From the NCBI RefSeq assembly GCF_018531495.1, contig NZ_JAHDTI010000001.1, positions 496,001 through 560,000 on the forward strand: a DNA stretch of 64,000 bases, read 5' to 3'. Positions 18,244-27,825 of the stretch are shown here, piece by piece. The notes under the pieces were generated by a model. The model did not search any database. It saw nothing but the letters and a program-made list of their open reading frames with translations, and was not told the origin of the DNA. A program made the position numbers and the translations under genes. The DNA comes from Nonomuraea sediminis. Lineage in GTDB: Bacteria > Actinomycetota > Actinomycetes > Streptosporangiales > Streptosporangiaceae. The stretch's first letter is position 1, and the number at the start of each line of letters is the position of its first letter.

Positions 18244-19298
18244 GATTCGAACCCGAGAGGCAGGTACTGTGCGGCATTGTCCTTGGTCACCGTCTCCGAG
18301 GCCAGCGTGATGGACTGCGGCACCTGCTTCTCCAGCAGGTCGCTCATGCCCCTGCCCTGGGCGATCAGGCGAGCCAGCTTGATCGCGGACGCGGCCATGG
18401 TGGGGCTGTAGGTGACGGTGGCCTTCAGCACGCCGGAGTCGGCCTGGATGTCACGCATCGCGTTGGCCGAGCCGGCTCCGCCCACCATGAAGAACTCGCT
18501 GCGCTCGGCCTCCTTGATCGCGGCCAGCACGCCGATGCCCTGGTCGTCGTCGTGGTTCCAGATCGCGTCGATCTTCTTGTGTGCCTGCAGCAGGTTGGTG
18601 GCGACCTTGGTGCCCGACTCGACGGTGAACTGGGCGTCCTGCCGGGCGGTCACCTTGTAGCCGTAGGTCTTGAGCGCGTCGTCGAAGCCTTTGCTGCGGT
18701 CCTGCGTCAGGGGCAGGGTGGCGATGCCCTGGATCTCCAGGATCACCGGATCGGACACGCCCTTGTCCTTGAGCCGCTTGCCGATGAAGTGTCCGGCCGC
18801 GACACCCATGCCGTAGTTGTCGCCACCGATCCAGGTCCGGTACGACAGCTTGTCGGGGAAGACCCGATCGAGGTTGATCACGGGGATGCCGGCGTCGGTG
18901 GCCTGGCGGGCGATCTGGTTGAGCTGCTGGCCGTCGTTGGGCAGGATCACCAGCGCGCTCACCTTGGCCGCGATCAGCGACTCGACGGCGCTGATCTGGG
19001 CGTTGATGTCGTTGGTCGGCTCCACCGGTTTGAACTCCACGTCGGAGTACTGCTTGGCGGCGTCCTCGGCGTTCTTGGCGATGGCGGCGATCCAGCCGTG
19101 GTCGGCGGCCGGAGCCGAGAAGCCGATGACGACCTTCTCGCCGGGCGCGTCGTTACCCGCGGTGGCCGCGGGGGCGGGCGCGGCGGCGCTGCTCGGCGTG
19201 CCGGCCGGCTGGTTGCTGGTGCACGCGCTCACCAGGGCGCCGGCACCGATGACGGCGCCGCTGAAGAGGAATCCCCGGCGTGGCACAGAATCGGACAT
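18240..19298 (-). CDS. Sugar ABC transporter substrate-binding lipoprotein
   Basis: A 352-aa RbsB-type periplasmic-binding-protein-like receptor. The N-terminus has a twin-arginine-like basic pair (VPRRGFLFSG) and a lipobox, LVSAC, so it should be exported and lipid-anchored at about Cys-26. The body has the type I binding fold: KVVIGFSAPAADHGWIAAI, ALVILPNDGQQLNQIA for the ligand-facing strand, IWNHDDDQGIGV and MVGGAGSANA. An AAGGAG site precedes the ATG. It works with the permease and ATPase encoded directly upstream. Ligands of this family are pentoses, hexoses or inositol. Confidence 0.93.
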   Translation of the reverse strand: MSDSVPRRGFLFSGAVIGAGALVSACTSNQPAGTPSSAAAPAPAATAGNDAPGEKVVIGFSAPAADHGWIAAIAKNAEDAAKQYSDVEFKPVEPTNDINAQISAVESLIAAKVSALVILPNDGQQLNQIARQATDAGIPVINLDRVFPDKLSYRTWIGGDNYGMGVAAGHFIGKRLKDKGVSDPVILEIQGIATLPLTQDRSKGFDDALKTYGYKVTARQDAQFTVESGTKVATNLLQAHKKIDAIWNHDDDQGIGVLAAIKEAERSEFFMVGGAGSANAMRDIQADSGVLKATVTYSPTMAASAIKLARLIAQGRGMSDLLEKQVPQSITLASETVTKDNAAQYLPLGFES

Positions 19299-19329
19299 GA
19301 GAATTTCTCCTTGCGAGGGGGGTGACGGG

Positions 19330-20349
19330 TCAGACGGGTGATCGCAGGGAGCGCCGCTGGAGCAGCACGGCCGCCACGATGATCAGGCCCTTGGCGATCA
19401 GCTGGTCGCTGGTGTTGAGCCCGTTGAGGATGAACAGATTGGTGATCACGGTGAAGATCAGCAGGCCGAGGATCGAGCCGATGATCGTGCCGCGCCCGCC
19501 GGTGAGGAGCGTGCCGCCGATGATCACGGCGGCGATGGCGTCCAGCTCGTACAGGTCGCCGTGGGTGGACGAGCCTGTGGTCGTCCTGGCCATGATGAGC
19601 ACCGCGGCGATGCCGCAGCACAGGCCTGACAGCGCGTACAGCAGCACCGTGTGGCGCCGGACGTCGATGCCTGCCAGGCGGGCCGCCTCGGGATTGCCGC
19701 CGACCGCGTACGTGCGGCGGCCGAACGTGGTCCGGTTGAGCAGCACCCAGCCCAGCACCACCACGATCGCGAAGATGTACACCAGCACGGGGATGCCGAG
19801 CAGCCGGGTCGTCGACAGGTCCACGATCGCCTGGTTGCCCTGCTGCACGAGCTGGGTCTTGCGGTCGGACATCCGCTGGGCCAGGCCTCGGGCGGCCACC
19901 AGCATCGCCAGCGTGGCGATGAACGGCACCAGCCGCCCGTACGCGATGAGCAGGCCGTTGACCAGCCCGGCCCCGGTGCCCACGAGCACGGCGCAGACGA
20001 TCATCATGAACGGGCCGTAGGACTGGGTCGCCAGCGTGGTCGCCCAGACTGAGGCCAGTGCCATGACCGCGCCGACCGACAGGTCGATGCCGCCGCCGAT
20101 GATCACGAAGGTGGCGCCGACCGTGATGACGCCGATCGTGGCGGCCAGGGACAGGATGCTCACCAGGTTGGAGACGGTGGCGAAGGTGTCGGGTGTCGTC
20201 GCCAGCCCCACGGCGGACAGCAGCACCAGCGCGATGATCAGTCCCAGGTGGGGAATCGCTGTCAGCCTGGTCCGCAGTGTCCCGGCTGTGCCCGTCTGGG
20301 CGGGGACGGTGCTCTGCCCGCTCACCGCGGGCGCCGAAGGCTCGCTCAT
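19330..20349 (-). CDS. Sugar ABC transporter permease (RbsC-type)
   Basis: A 339-aa inner-membrane permease with about eight to ten hydrophobic helices. The BPD_transp_2 signatures are clear: FVIIGGGIDLSVGAVMALAS in the first half and DAIAAVIIGGTLLTGGRGT near the C-terminus. It starts with a four-base overlap with the ATPase gene and ends 31 bp before the binding-protein gene, giving the ATPase-permease-binding protein order common in actinomycete ribose/xylose/inositol importers. It functions as a homodimer or pseudo-dimer in the family. Confidence 0.93.
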   Translation of the reverse strand: MSEPSAPAVSGQSTVPAQTGTAGTLRTRLTAIPHLGLIIALVLLSAVGLATTPDTFATVSNLVSILSLAATIGVITVGATFVIIGGGIDLSVGAVMALASVWATTLATQSYGPFMMIVCAVLVGTGAGLVNGLLIAYGRLVPFIATLAMLVAARGLAQRMSDRKTQLVQQGNQAIVDLSTTRLLGIPVLVYIFAIVVVLGWVLLNRTTFGRRTYAVGGNPEAARLAGIDVRRHTVLLYALSGLCCGIAAVLIMARTTTGSSTHGDLYELDAIAAVIIGGTLLTGGRGTIIGSILGLLIFTVITNLFILNGLNTSDQLIAKGLIIVAAVLLQRRSLRSPV

Positions 20350-21866
20350 GCCGGGGCCCCTTCCATGATCATGTCGAGAATGTCGTGTTCGTCGAGGTCA
20401 CTGGCGTCGCTCTCCTTCACGAGGCGGCCCTTGCTGATGACGAGCACCCGGTCGGCCAGCCCGAGCACCTCGGGCACCTCGCTGGAGACCAGCAGCACTC
20501 CGACGCCTTCGTCGGCCAGCCGGCGCACCACGGCGTAGAGCTCGGCCCTGGCGCCCACGTCCACCCCCCTCGTGGGCTCGTCAAGCAGCAGGAGCTTGCG
20601 GCCGTTGACCAGCCAGCGGGCCAGCACGGCCTTCTGCTGGTTGCCGCCGGACAAGGTGCCGACCGGCCGGTCGGGGTCCGGAGGCCGGATGTCCAGCGCC
20701 CGCACCATGGCTCGGGCGTCCTCGGCCTCGCGGCGCCGGTCCATCCAGCTGAACCTGGAGTAGCGGCCCAGGCTGGCCAGCGAGATGTTGCGCGTGACGC
20801 TCTCGCCCAGCAGCAGCGCCTGGGCCTTGCGCTCCTCGGGAGCCAGACCCATGCCCAGCCGCACCGCGCCCGTCGTGCCGCGGCGGCGCGGGACGGGACG
20901 GCTCTCCAGGAAAACGCGGCCGGAGAAGCGGCGCGCCCCGTAGACCGCCTCGATGATCTCTGAGCGGCCCGAACCGACCAGGCCCGCCAGCCCCACGATC
21001 TCGCCGGCCCGCACCGAGAACGACAGGTCCCGGACCCGGCCGGGCACCGTCAGGCCCTCGACGCGCAGCACCTCCTCCCCCGGTTCGCGCGACACCCGGG
21101 GCGGGAATACGTACTCGACGCTACGGCCGGTCATCAGAGAGACCACCTGGGACGTCGACGTCTGCTCGGCCGGAAGCCCCACCGCGACCGTGCGGCCGTC
21201 CTTGAGCACCGTGACGCGGTCGCCGATCTCGCGGATCTCCTCCAGCCGGTGCGAGATGTAGATCACCGCCACGCCCTGCGACGTCAGCTCCCTGATGATG
21301 CGGAACAGGTTGCCGACCTCATCGTGCGCGAGAGCGGCCGACGGCTCGTCCATCACGATCAGCCGGGTGTCGTGGGAGAGCGCCCGAGCCATGCTCACCA
21401 CCTGCTTGGCCGCGGGCGAGAGCCGGCCCACCTCGGTGGTCGGGCGGATCTCGCCGTGTCCCAGCCTGGCCAGCAGTTCGCGGGTGGCCCGGTTGGCCTC
21501 ACGCTGGTGGACGAATCCGAGCCTCGCGGGCTCGTGGCCGAGGAAGATGTTCTCGGCCACGCTGAGCCCGTCCACCAGGTCGAGCTCCTGGTAGATGGTG
21601 GAGATGCCGAGCTGGATCGCGGCCGTCGGGCTGGTCAGCCGGACTTCCTTGCCGCCGAAACTGATGCTGCCCTCGTCGGGCTGGTGCGCCCCTGCCAGGG
21701 TCTTGATGAGTGTGGACTTGCCCGCGCCGTTCTGGCCGAGCAGGCAGTGCACCTCCCCGGCACGGACGTCGAGGTCGACACCGTCCAGGGCGCGCACACC
21801 GGGGAACTGCTTGACGATTCCTCGCATGACGAGGAGGGACGCCGAGTCGGAAGATGACCGCGGCAT
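20346..21866 (-). CDS. Sugar ABC transporter ATP-binding protein (RbsA/MglA-type, two NBDs)
   Basis: A 506-aa ATPase with two nucleotide-binding domains. The first has Walker A GQNGAGKST, a modified signature LSPAAKQVV and IVMDEPSAAL. The second has the degenerate P-loop GLVGSGRSE usual in this family, signature LSGGNQQKA and LLLDEPTRGVDVG. It powers uptake through the adjacent permease. The ATG at 21866 has AGGAGG about 6 nt upstream. It is the first gene of the 13-gene minus-strand operon, so the promoter should lie in 21867-22022. Confidence 0.94.
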   Translation of the reverse strand: MPRSSSDSASLLVMRGIVKQFPGVRALDGVDLDVRAGEVHCLLGQNGAGKSTLIKTLAGAHQPDEGSISFGGKEVRLTSPTAAIQLGISTIYQELDLVDGLSVAENIFLGHEPARLGFVHQREANRATRELLARLGHGEIRPTTEVGRLSPAAKQVVSMARALSHDTRLIVMDEPSAALAHDEVGNLFRIIRELTSQGVAVIYISHRLEEIREIGDRVTVLKDGRTVAVGLPAEQTSTSQVVSLMTGRSVEYVFPPRVSREPGEEVLRVEGLTVPGRVRDLSFSVRAGEIVGLAGLVGSGRSEIIEAVYGARRFSGRVFLESRPVPRRRGTTGAVRLGMGLAPEERKAQALLLGESVTRNISLASLGRYSRFSWMDRRREAEDARAMVRALDIRPPDPDRPVGTLSGGNQQKAVLARWLVNGRKLLLLDEPTRGVDVGARAELYAVVRRLADEGVGVLLVSSEVPEVLGLADRVLVISKGRLVKESDASDLDEHDILDMIMEGAPA

Positions 21867-22022
21867 AGGGGCCTCCTGGGGGTGTGGGGCAGGCCGAGGG
21901 GTTGGGCCCCGTCCGTCTGAGCGGCGCCGGCGGCACTGCCGCGACGCACCGAGGTCGGCGTTAACGAATGCCTACGCGGCTCCGGACAGCCGGACAGACG
22001 GACGGGACGTTCAGCGGAGGGA

Positions 22023-22046
22023 TCCCGCCTGCCTTCCTGGGCGGGA
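22023..22046 (-). terminator. Weak hairpin downstream of the ROK gene
   Basis: TCCCGCC and GGCGGGA form a seven-base-pair stem with a ten-base loop, 87 bp after the ROK stop codon. It may separate the regulator transcript from the importer operon. There is no T tract. Confidence 0.35.
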
Positions 22047-22132
22047 AGGGCGCGAGGCGTGGCTCCGGGCGGGAGGGTTCAGGCGGGTGCGAGGTCGGGG
22101 AGGCGGGATCTCATCGTTGTTCCATCCAGGGT

Positions 22133-23401
22133 TCACGGCTGAGTGATGGCGATGGTGGTGGGGTCGGTGAGCACGCGTTCGATGACGACACCTGCCGCCC
22201 CCCGCGAGGCAGCGCCGAAACCGAGATCGGAGGGGACGAACCTGCAGCGCTGTGTGGCAGCGGCCATGCCGAGGCGCTCCATTTCCGCCTGGGCGACAGG
22301 GATGAGCCGGTCGGCGAGCCTGGCGAAATATCCGCCCAGCACGATCACCCGTGGGTTGAACAGGTTGACCAGCAAGGCGGAGCCGCGGCCGAGCCACCGG
22401 CCTACTTCGGTGACGGCCGCGTCGACCCGAGGATCCCCGTCGGCCCGCCGCTGCTCGATGTCGGCGAGCCGTTCCTCCGGATCACGGAGGACGTGTTGGC
22501 TCGTTCCGTAGGCGTGGTCGGGAGTGGCCATGCGAACCAGCGCGGCGAGCCCCACCTTGGTCTCCCAGCAGCCGATGCGGCCGCAGCCGCACCGGTCGCC
22601 TTCGGGGTCGACCACCATGTGGCCCACCTCGCCCGCGAACCCGTCGGCGCCGTTCAGCAGTCTGCCGCCGGAGATCACGCCGCCGCCGACGCCCACCTCA
22701 CCGGTGAGGTAGACCATGTCGGATGTCCCCGCGGCGACACCGGAGGTGTACTCGGCCAGCGCGGCGAGGTTGGCCTCGTTGTCCACCGCTATGGGTACGG
22801 TCCGCGGGATGCCGGCGCGCGACAGCCGCTCAGCCACTGCCACCTCGTGCCAGCCCAGATTCGGGGCGAAGACGACGGTGCCCGTGGTCGTGTCGATCAG
22901 ACCGGGGACGGCCACCGTGATCCCCGCCAGTACGACCCCGAGCCGGTCGAGGTCGGCCATGGCGCGTTCGACCGCCCGGGTCAGCTCGTCCAGCGAGCGT
23001 TCCGGGCCGGATCCCATGGCGTCGAAGCCGATGCGCCGGTCGATGAGCACCCTGCCGGCCAGGTCGGTGACGAAGGCGGCGATGTAGTCGACGTTGACTT
23101 CCACGCCCAGAGCGCCCACCCGCGAGCCGTCGAGGACGAGCGCGAGGCCCGGCCGACCGACAGAGCCCGCGTACTGCGGCCCCGCTTCCTTGACGAGTCC
23201 GCGCGCTTGCAGCTCGCTCACCAGGCTGGTGACGGTGGTTTTGTTCAAGCCCGTCTCGACGGCGACGGTCGAGCGGGCGCAGGGGCCGTGATCGCTCACG
23301 TGCCGCAGGACCAGGGCAAGGTTGGAGCGGCGCACGCTGGCCTGGTCCGCGGGGGTTCCCGCGGATCTGGTGCGACTCGTCGTGTCCGTGCTGCGGTTCA
23401 C
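22133..23401 (-). CDS. ROK family transcriptional repressor
   Basis: A 422-aa regulator with an N-terminal winged helix (about 20-80, with TGLNKTTVTSLVSELQARG as the recognition region) and a C-terminal ROK sugar-kinase-like domain. The ROK zinc motif is intact: GHMVVDPEGDRCGCGRIGC, plus YLTGEVGVGGGVISGG. It probably represses the sugar operon beginning 266 bp downstream until the sugar binds. The GTG at 23401 is preferred over the TTG at 23413 because GGAG lies 6 nt before it. The inverted repeat at 23414-23439 just upstream is a likely autoregulatory site. A close paralogue is divergently encoded. Confidence 0.92.
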   Translation of the reverse strand: MNRSTDTTSRTRSAGTPADQASVRRSNLALVLRHVSDHGPCARSTVAVETGLNKTTVTSLVSELQARGLVKEAGPQYAGSVGRPGLALVLDGSRVGALGVEVNVDYIAAFVTDLAGRVLIDRRIGFDAMGSGPERSLDELTRAVERAMADLDRLGVVLAGITVAVPGLIDTTTGTVVFAPNLGWHEVAVAERLSRAGIPRTVPIAVDNEANLAALAEYTSGVAAGTSDMVYLTGEVGVGGGVISGGRLLNGADGFAGEVGHMVVDPEGDRCGCGRIGCWETKVGLAALVRMATPDHAYGTSQHVLRDPEERLADIEQRRADGDPRVDAAVTEVGRWLGRGSALLVNLFNPRVIVLGGYFARLADRLIPVAQAEMERLGMAAATQRCRFVPSDLGFGAASRGAAGVVIERVLTDPTTIAITQP

Positions 23402-23413
23402 GCCACACTCCAA

Positions 23414-23439
23414 TTAGTTTGGATGGCTGGCCAAATTAA
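23414..23439. promoter_or_regulatory. Candidate ROK operator
   Basis: TTAGTTTGG and CCAAATTAA are inverted copies (eight of nine positions pair) with an eight-base spacer, 13 bp upstream of the ROK start. AT-rich inverted repeats with TTTGG/CCAAA arms are the usual form of NagC/XylR-type ROK sites. A second palindrome, CGTTTC-G-GAAACG, lies at 23480-23492 in the same divergent region. Confidence 0.6.
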
Positions 23440-23607
23440 AGGCATCTCCTCCGGATCAAGGCAAGTGAAGCGGATGTAACGTTTCGGAAACGCAAACTGA
23501 CACCCGTAACGACCTGCGATAAGTGTTGGATTCCAGGGTGCTCATCCGGCAGCTGCGTGCTACAGACTTGACTTAGTTGATCGCCGAGACAAACAAGCCG
23601 AAGGTGG

Positions 23608-24891
23608 ATGGTGGCGAGCGAGCAGGACCACGCAGGACTCGCGGGCGGCACCGCCTCGGGTCCTGCCGCGATGCGCCGAGCGAACCTGTCGCTCGTGCTC
23701 CGCGAGCTGCGCGCCCACGCGGTGTTGTCACGGGCGGACATCGCGGAGGCGACCGGCCTGCATCGGGCCACCGTCTCGAACCTGGTGGCCGAGCTCCTCG
23801 ATCGGCAGTTGGTGCGCGAGGTCGGCGTCGAGCGCGTGGGCGCGGTCGGCCGTCCCCGCCGTGCCGTGGCGCTGCACGGTGCGCACCTAGGCGTGCTCGG
23901 CATGGAACTCAACGTGGACTACATCGCGGTCCGCGGAACCGACCTCAGCGGCCGTTCCGCCCTGGTGGAGCGCCGCGTCGTCTTCGACGCCATGGCCGGC
24001 GGACCGGATCGCGCGCTGCGCCGCCTGGGTATGGTCGCCCGCGAGGCCGTCGAGGCGATGCGCCGGGCCGGAGCGGACCCCGCCGGCATCGCGGTGGCCG
24101 TTCCCGGCCTGGTGGACGTGGCGCGCGGCGTCGTGACGTACGCGCCGAACCTGGACTGGCGCGATATCCCGCTGGCGGACCGGCTGTTGTCCGCGCTCGG
24201 CGGGGACCGCGTACCGGTGACGGTGGACAACGACGCCAACCTGTCGGCGCTCGCCGAGTACCTGTCAGGTGTCGCGGCGGGCACGCCCGACCTCGTCTAT
24301 CTCACGGGCGAGGTCGGTGTGGGCGGCGGCATCGTCAGCCACGGCAGGCTCTTGCGCGGCGCCGACGGATTCTCCGGCGAAGTGGGGCACCTGCCCGTCG
24401 ATCCGTCCGGCGACCGTTGCGGCTGCGGGCGATCCGGCTGCTGGGAGACCAAGGTGGGGCTGGCGGCCCTCGTCCGCGCCGCCATGCCCGAGCAGGCATA
24501 CGGGCTGTACGGCGTGCCGGTGCCCGATCCCGAGGAACGCGTGACGGAGATCATCCGCGGGCTGGCGGCGGGAGACCCCCAGATGCTGGAGGCGGTCGCG
24601 CAGGTCGGACGGTGGCTTGGACTCGGTGGCTCGATCCTGGCGAACCTGTTCAATCCTCGGGTGATCGTCGTCGGCGGATACTTCGCGTCGCTGGCCGCGT
24701 GGCTACTCCCTTACGCGCAAGAGGAGCTGGAGCGACTGGTCGTGGCCGGCTCTGCCGCCCGTTGCCGCTTCGTCGCCTCCGAATTCGGCTTCGGCGCCGC
24801 TTCACGGGGCGCGGCGATCGTCGCGGTCAACCAGCTGATCGACGATCCCACCCGGCTCCTTGACCCACCGGGACGGCCGCGGAGGCGATGA
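23608..24891 (+). CDS. ROK family transcriptional repressor (paralogue of the divergent gene)
   Basis: A 427-aa ROK regulator with an N-terminal winged helix (TGLHRATVSNLVAELLDRQ) and a complete ROK domain with zinc motif GHLPVDPSGDRCGCGRSGC and YLTGEVGVGGGIVSHG. Long stretches are the same as in the divergent ROK protein, including ELNVDYIA and GCWETKVGLAALVR, so the pair arose by duplication. The start is ambiguous: AAGGTGG abuts the ATG at 23608, and the GTG at 23611 is better spaced from AAGG. No sugar gene follows it directly, so its target may be the shared intergenic operators or the minus-strand operon. Confidence 0.9.
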   Translation: MVASEQDHAGLAGGTASGPAAMRRANLSLVLRELRAHAVLSRADIAEATGLHRATVSNLVAELLDRQLVREVGVERVGAVGRPRRAVALHGAHLGVLGMELNVDYIAVRGTDLSGRSALVERRVVFDAMAGGPDRALRRLGMVAREAVEAMRRAGADPAGIAVAVPGLVDVARGVVTYAPNLDWRDIPLADRLLSALGGDRVPVTVDNDANLSALAEYLSGVAAGTPDLVYLTGEVGVGGGIVSHGRLLRGADGFSGEVGHLPVDPSGDRCGCGRSGCWETKVGLAALVRAAMPEQAYGLYGVPVPDPEERVTEIIRGLAAGDPQMLEAVAQVGRWLGLGGSILANLFNPRVIVVGGYFASLAAWLLPYAQEELERLVVAGSAARCRFVASEFGFGAASRGAAIVAVNQLIDDPTRLLDPPGRPRRR

Positions 24892-25096
24892 CCTCGGGTG
24901 AGGACATCGCATGGTTCTCCCGAACCAGGTACGGCCGAGCCACGGCGAACTCATCGGTCACAGGTCGCGGGCCCGCGCCGTACCTGGAGGCGATCTTCTA
25001 GGGCTTTTCTAAGGTTCGCCGACGGCTCGGTGAAGGTCGGCCGGATTGGCTGGCGGCAGCCGACCGGAAACACCGGCCGGGAGAAGGAGAAGCGAG

Positions 25097-25582
25097 ATGA
25101 AGCGACGAATGGCCGGCCTGGCCGCGGGGATGGTCGCCGTCCTGGTGCTCGGCGGGTCGGGGGCGCTGGCGGCCTCGCCACAACCAGGCCCCACCGGCAA
25201 ACCCTGCGCGGAGACCGCGCCGTGCTCGCCCGACGACCTGGCGAAGCTGAAGGAGGAGGCGGCCAGGACGGCCGACCCCGGCAAGGACGGGGTCAGGTGC
25301 TCGGCCGACGTGAAGCAGCCCGAATCCCCCGATCCAGGGAAACTGGCCCAGGTGCTGGCCGACACGCTGGGCGTCGGGCTCGACCGGGCGAAAGCCGCCG
25401 CGGACGACCTGAGCCGGCTCGCCAAGCAGGGCGGGATAAGTCCTGACTCACCGGAGTTCGCCGCGGTGGCCGCGCGCCTCGGCGTGTCGGCGGAGCGGCT
25501 GCACGAGGCGCTGGTCGCGTTCAAGCGAGGGATCGCGACACAGGAAGACAAGCTGAGCCCCAGCAAGACGCCGGGCTCCTGA
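25097..25582 (+). CDS. Small exported protein of unknown function next to a two-component system
   Basis: A 161-aa protein with a signal peptide ([20 protein letters not shown], cleavage near ALAAS) and a helical, Ala-rich mature part of about 135 residues. Three cysteines are present, including CAETAPC, which could form a disulfide. The ATG at 25097 is preceded by AAGGAG at 7 nt. It lies 130 bp upstream of an OmpR/HK pair on the same strand, so it may be sensed by, or expressed with, that system. I do not recognise the family. Upstream, 24892-25096 holds no gene that I can support. Confidence 0.72.
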   Translation: MKRRMAGLAAGMVAVLVLGGSGALAASPQPGPTGKPCAETAPCSPDDLAKLKEEAARTADPGKDGVRCSADVKQPESPDPGKLAQVLADTLGVGLDRAKAAADDLSRLAKQGGISPDSPEFAAVAARLGVSAERLHEALVAFKRGIATQEDKLSPSKTPGS

Positions 25583-25712
25583 GCCTCCGGACCGCCAGGC
25601 GGGCGCCCAGCCCGCGAGGGACGCCCGTGGCTGGGCGGTGGCCATCCCCGCCCGGCGGTCCGGAACGCAGGAGGGCTGGGCGACGGCGGGACTCGGCGAG
25701 GAGAGTGTCATC

Positions 25713-26384
25713 ATGCATGTCCTTGTGGCGGATGACGACGAGGCGGTGCGCCGCTCGCTGGCGCGCGCGCTCACCCGCGAGGGTTATCACGTGAACACGG
25801 CCGCCGACGGCCTGCGCGCGCTGGAGGCCGCCGGCGGCGGGCGGCAGGACGCGGTGGTGCTGGACATCATGATGCCGGGGCTGGACGGGCTGGAAGTGTG
25901 CCGCCGGCTCCGGGCGGGCGGCGACCGTACGCCGATCCTGATGCTCACGGCCCGCGACCTGGTCGCCGATCGGGTGGCCGGGCTGGACGCCGGGGCCGAC
26001 GACTACCTGGTCAAGCCGTTCGCGCTGGAGGAGCTGCGGGCCCGCCTGCGCGCCCTGCTGCGGCGCAGCGGCGCGGCGGAGGAGGTGTTGCGCTTCGCCG
26101 ACCTGGAGCTGGACACCGCGGCCTGCCGGGCCTCCCGCGGCGCGCGGGTCCTCGACCTGACCAGGACCGAGTACACGCTGCTGAAGGTGTTCCTGCGCAA
26201 CCCGAACCGGGTGCTGAGCCGGGGCGTGATCTTCGACGCGGTCTGGGGCTATGACTTCGGACCCTCCTCGAACGCGCTGTGGGTCTACATCAGCTATCTG
26301 CGGGCCAAGCTGGAGGCCGCAGGCGAGCCGCGGTTGATCCAGACCGTGCGCGGGCTCGGATACGTGCTGCGGGTGGAGCCGTGA
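25713..26384 (+). CDS. OmpR/PhoB family response regulator
   Basis: A 223-aa DNA-binding response regulator. The receiver domain (1-115) has the acidic pair at VADDDE, the phospho-acceptor Asp-51 in [11 protein letters not shown], Thr in MLTARD and Lys in YLVKPF. The C-terminal winged helix (about 125-220) has the [20 protein letters not shown] and [12 protein letters not shown] signatures. The ATG at 25713 has GAGGAGAG about 7 nt upstream. Its stop overlaps the kinase start as GTGA, so it pairs with that kinase. The architecture is similar to MprA/TcrA-type regulators of actinobacteria. Confidence 0.95.
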   Translation: MHVLVADDDEAVRRSLARALTREGYHVNTAADGLRALEAAGGGRQDAVVLDIMMPGLDGLEVCRRLRAGGDRTPILMLTARDLVADRVAGLDAGADDYLVKPFALEELRARLRALLRRSGAAEEVLRFADLELDTAACRASRGARVLDLTRTEYTLLKVFLRNPNRVLSRGVIFDAVWGYDFGPSSNALWVYISYLRAKLEAAGEPRLIQTVRGLGYVLRVEP

Positions 26385-27709
26385 AGCTGCGTACCAGGGT
26401 CGCGCTGGCGGGGGCGGCCGTGGTGGCGGTGGCGCTGCTGGTGGCCTCGCTGGTGCTGTATCCGTCGACGGCGGCCGGGCTGGCCGGCCAGCACGACGGC
26501 GAGCTGGTGCTGGCCGCAGGTCAGACACCGTGGCTGCTGAAATCGTTCAAGGCCACCGACGCTCCCCTGCCCACGAGCCCGGTCTCCGTGGGCAACACGT
26601 TGCTGCAGTTCGTCCCGCCTCCCGTGGAGCCGGGTCCGACGGAAGGGTTCGTCCCGCTCACCGTCAGGGACGCGGAGGTCGCGTCGGGCAGGAGCACGCC
26701 GTACTTCCAGGACGTCAGCTACGACGGGGTGCGCTACCGCGTCTACACGGCTGCGCTGAACCAGGCTGACCAGGCGCTGGTGCGCACCGCGTTCCCGCTC
26801 GATCGGGACGACGAGACGCTGAACAGGCTGAAGCTCCTGCTGGCGGCGCTGACGCTGGGCGGCGCGCTGATCGCCGGGATGAGCGCGCGGCTGCTCGCCG
26901 GGCGGGTGTTGCGCCCCATCGGCCGCCTCACCGAGGTGGTCGAGCAGGTCACCGTCACCCGTACGCTCACCGCCGTCGACCTGGACGGCGGCGCGCGCGA
27001 CGAGGTGGGACGGCTGGCCCGTTCCTTCACCACGATGACGGGCGCGCTGCACGAGTCGCTGCTGGCCCAGCGACGCCTGGTCGCCGACGCCTCGCACGAG
27101 CTGCGCACCCCGCTGACCAGCCTCCTCACCAATCTGGAGCTGCTGGGGGAAGGGCGCGGCACCGCCGACCCGCAGGCCCCGGCCCTGGTGAACGAAGCTC
27201 GCGCGCAGGCCGGGGAGCTGCGGGTGCTGGTCAACGACCTGGTGGAGCTGGCCAGGTTCGGCGACGTCCAGATCCACCTCGAGGACGTCCGCCTCGACCT
27301 GGTGGCCGAACGCGTGCTGGCCAGGGCACGGACGCGCGCGCCGCACGTGCGGCTGCGGGCCGAGCTCGCCGAGTGCCTGGTGCGCGCGGACCCGGACGCC
27401 GCCGAACGCGCCGCCGCCAATCTCGTCGACAACGCGATCAAGTGGAGCCCGCCGGGCGGCGAGGTGCTGGTTCGAGTGGATCCGGCCGGCACGCTGTCGG
27501 TCGCCGACCAGGGGCCCGGCATCGCGCCCGAGGATCTGCCCTTCGTCTTCGACCGCTTCTACCGCGCCGACGCGGCCCGCTCGCTGCCCGGCTCGGGGCT
27601 CGGCCTGGCCATCGTGCGGCAGATCGCCGAGGCACACGAGGGCACGGTCCGGGCCGAGCCGCTCCGGCAAGGGGTCCGGCTCGTCCTGTCCTTGCCCGTC
27701 GCCCTCTGA
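26381..27709 (+). CDS. Sensor histidine kinase
   Basis: A 442-aa membrane kinase. The first helix is at about residues 8-27 and an extracellular sensor region of about 125 residues runs to a second helix near 155-175. A HAMP linker ([17 protein letters not shown]) follows. The H-box [13 protein letters not shown] contains the phospho-acceptor His, then come the N-box [12 protein letters not shown]1 [11 protein letters not shown]-box [10 protein letters not shown] and G2 GSGLGLAIV, so the kinase core is complete. The GTG start at 26381 overlaps the response-regulator stop by four bases. The sensed signal is unknown; the exported protein encoded upstream is a possible partner. Confidence 0.94.
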   Translation: MKLRTRVALAGAAVVAVALLVASLVLYPSTAAGLAGQHDGELVLAAGQTPWLLKSFKATDAPLPTSPVSVGNTLLQFVPPPVEPGPTEGFVPLTVRDAEVASGRSTPYFQDVSYDGVRYRVYTAALNQADQALVRTAFPLDRDDETLNRLKLLLAALTLGGALIAGMSARLLAGRVLRPIGRLTEVVEQVTVTRTLTAVDLDGGARDEVGRLARSFTTMTGALHESLLAQRRLVADASHELRTPLTSLLTNLELLGEGRGTADPQAPALVNEARAQAGELRVLVNDLVELARFGDVQIHLEDVRLDLVAERVLARARTRAPHVRLRAELAECLVRADPDAAERAAANLVDNAIKWSPPGGEVLVRVDPAGTLSVADQGPGIAPEDLPFVFDRFYRADAARSLPGSGLGLAIVRQIAEAHEGTVRAEPLRQGVRLVLSLPVAL

Positions 27710-27825
27710 GCCCGCGCGGTTACGGGGTCGGCGCCCATGTGTGGCCGCCTTGAGGATGCGGCTGTCAGGAGACCGAGTCAGGCGCTAACATGATCTATCT
27801 CCCGTGACGCGACGGATGGGACGTG

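Noticed and set aside
21959..21966. CGTTAACG as an operator of the 13-gene operon
   Set aside because: Only an eight-base palindrome with no flanking symmetry and no second copy nearby.
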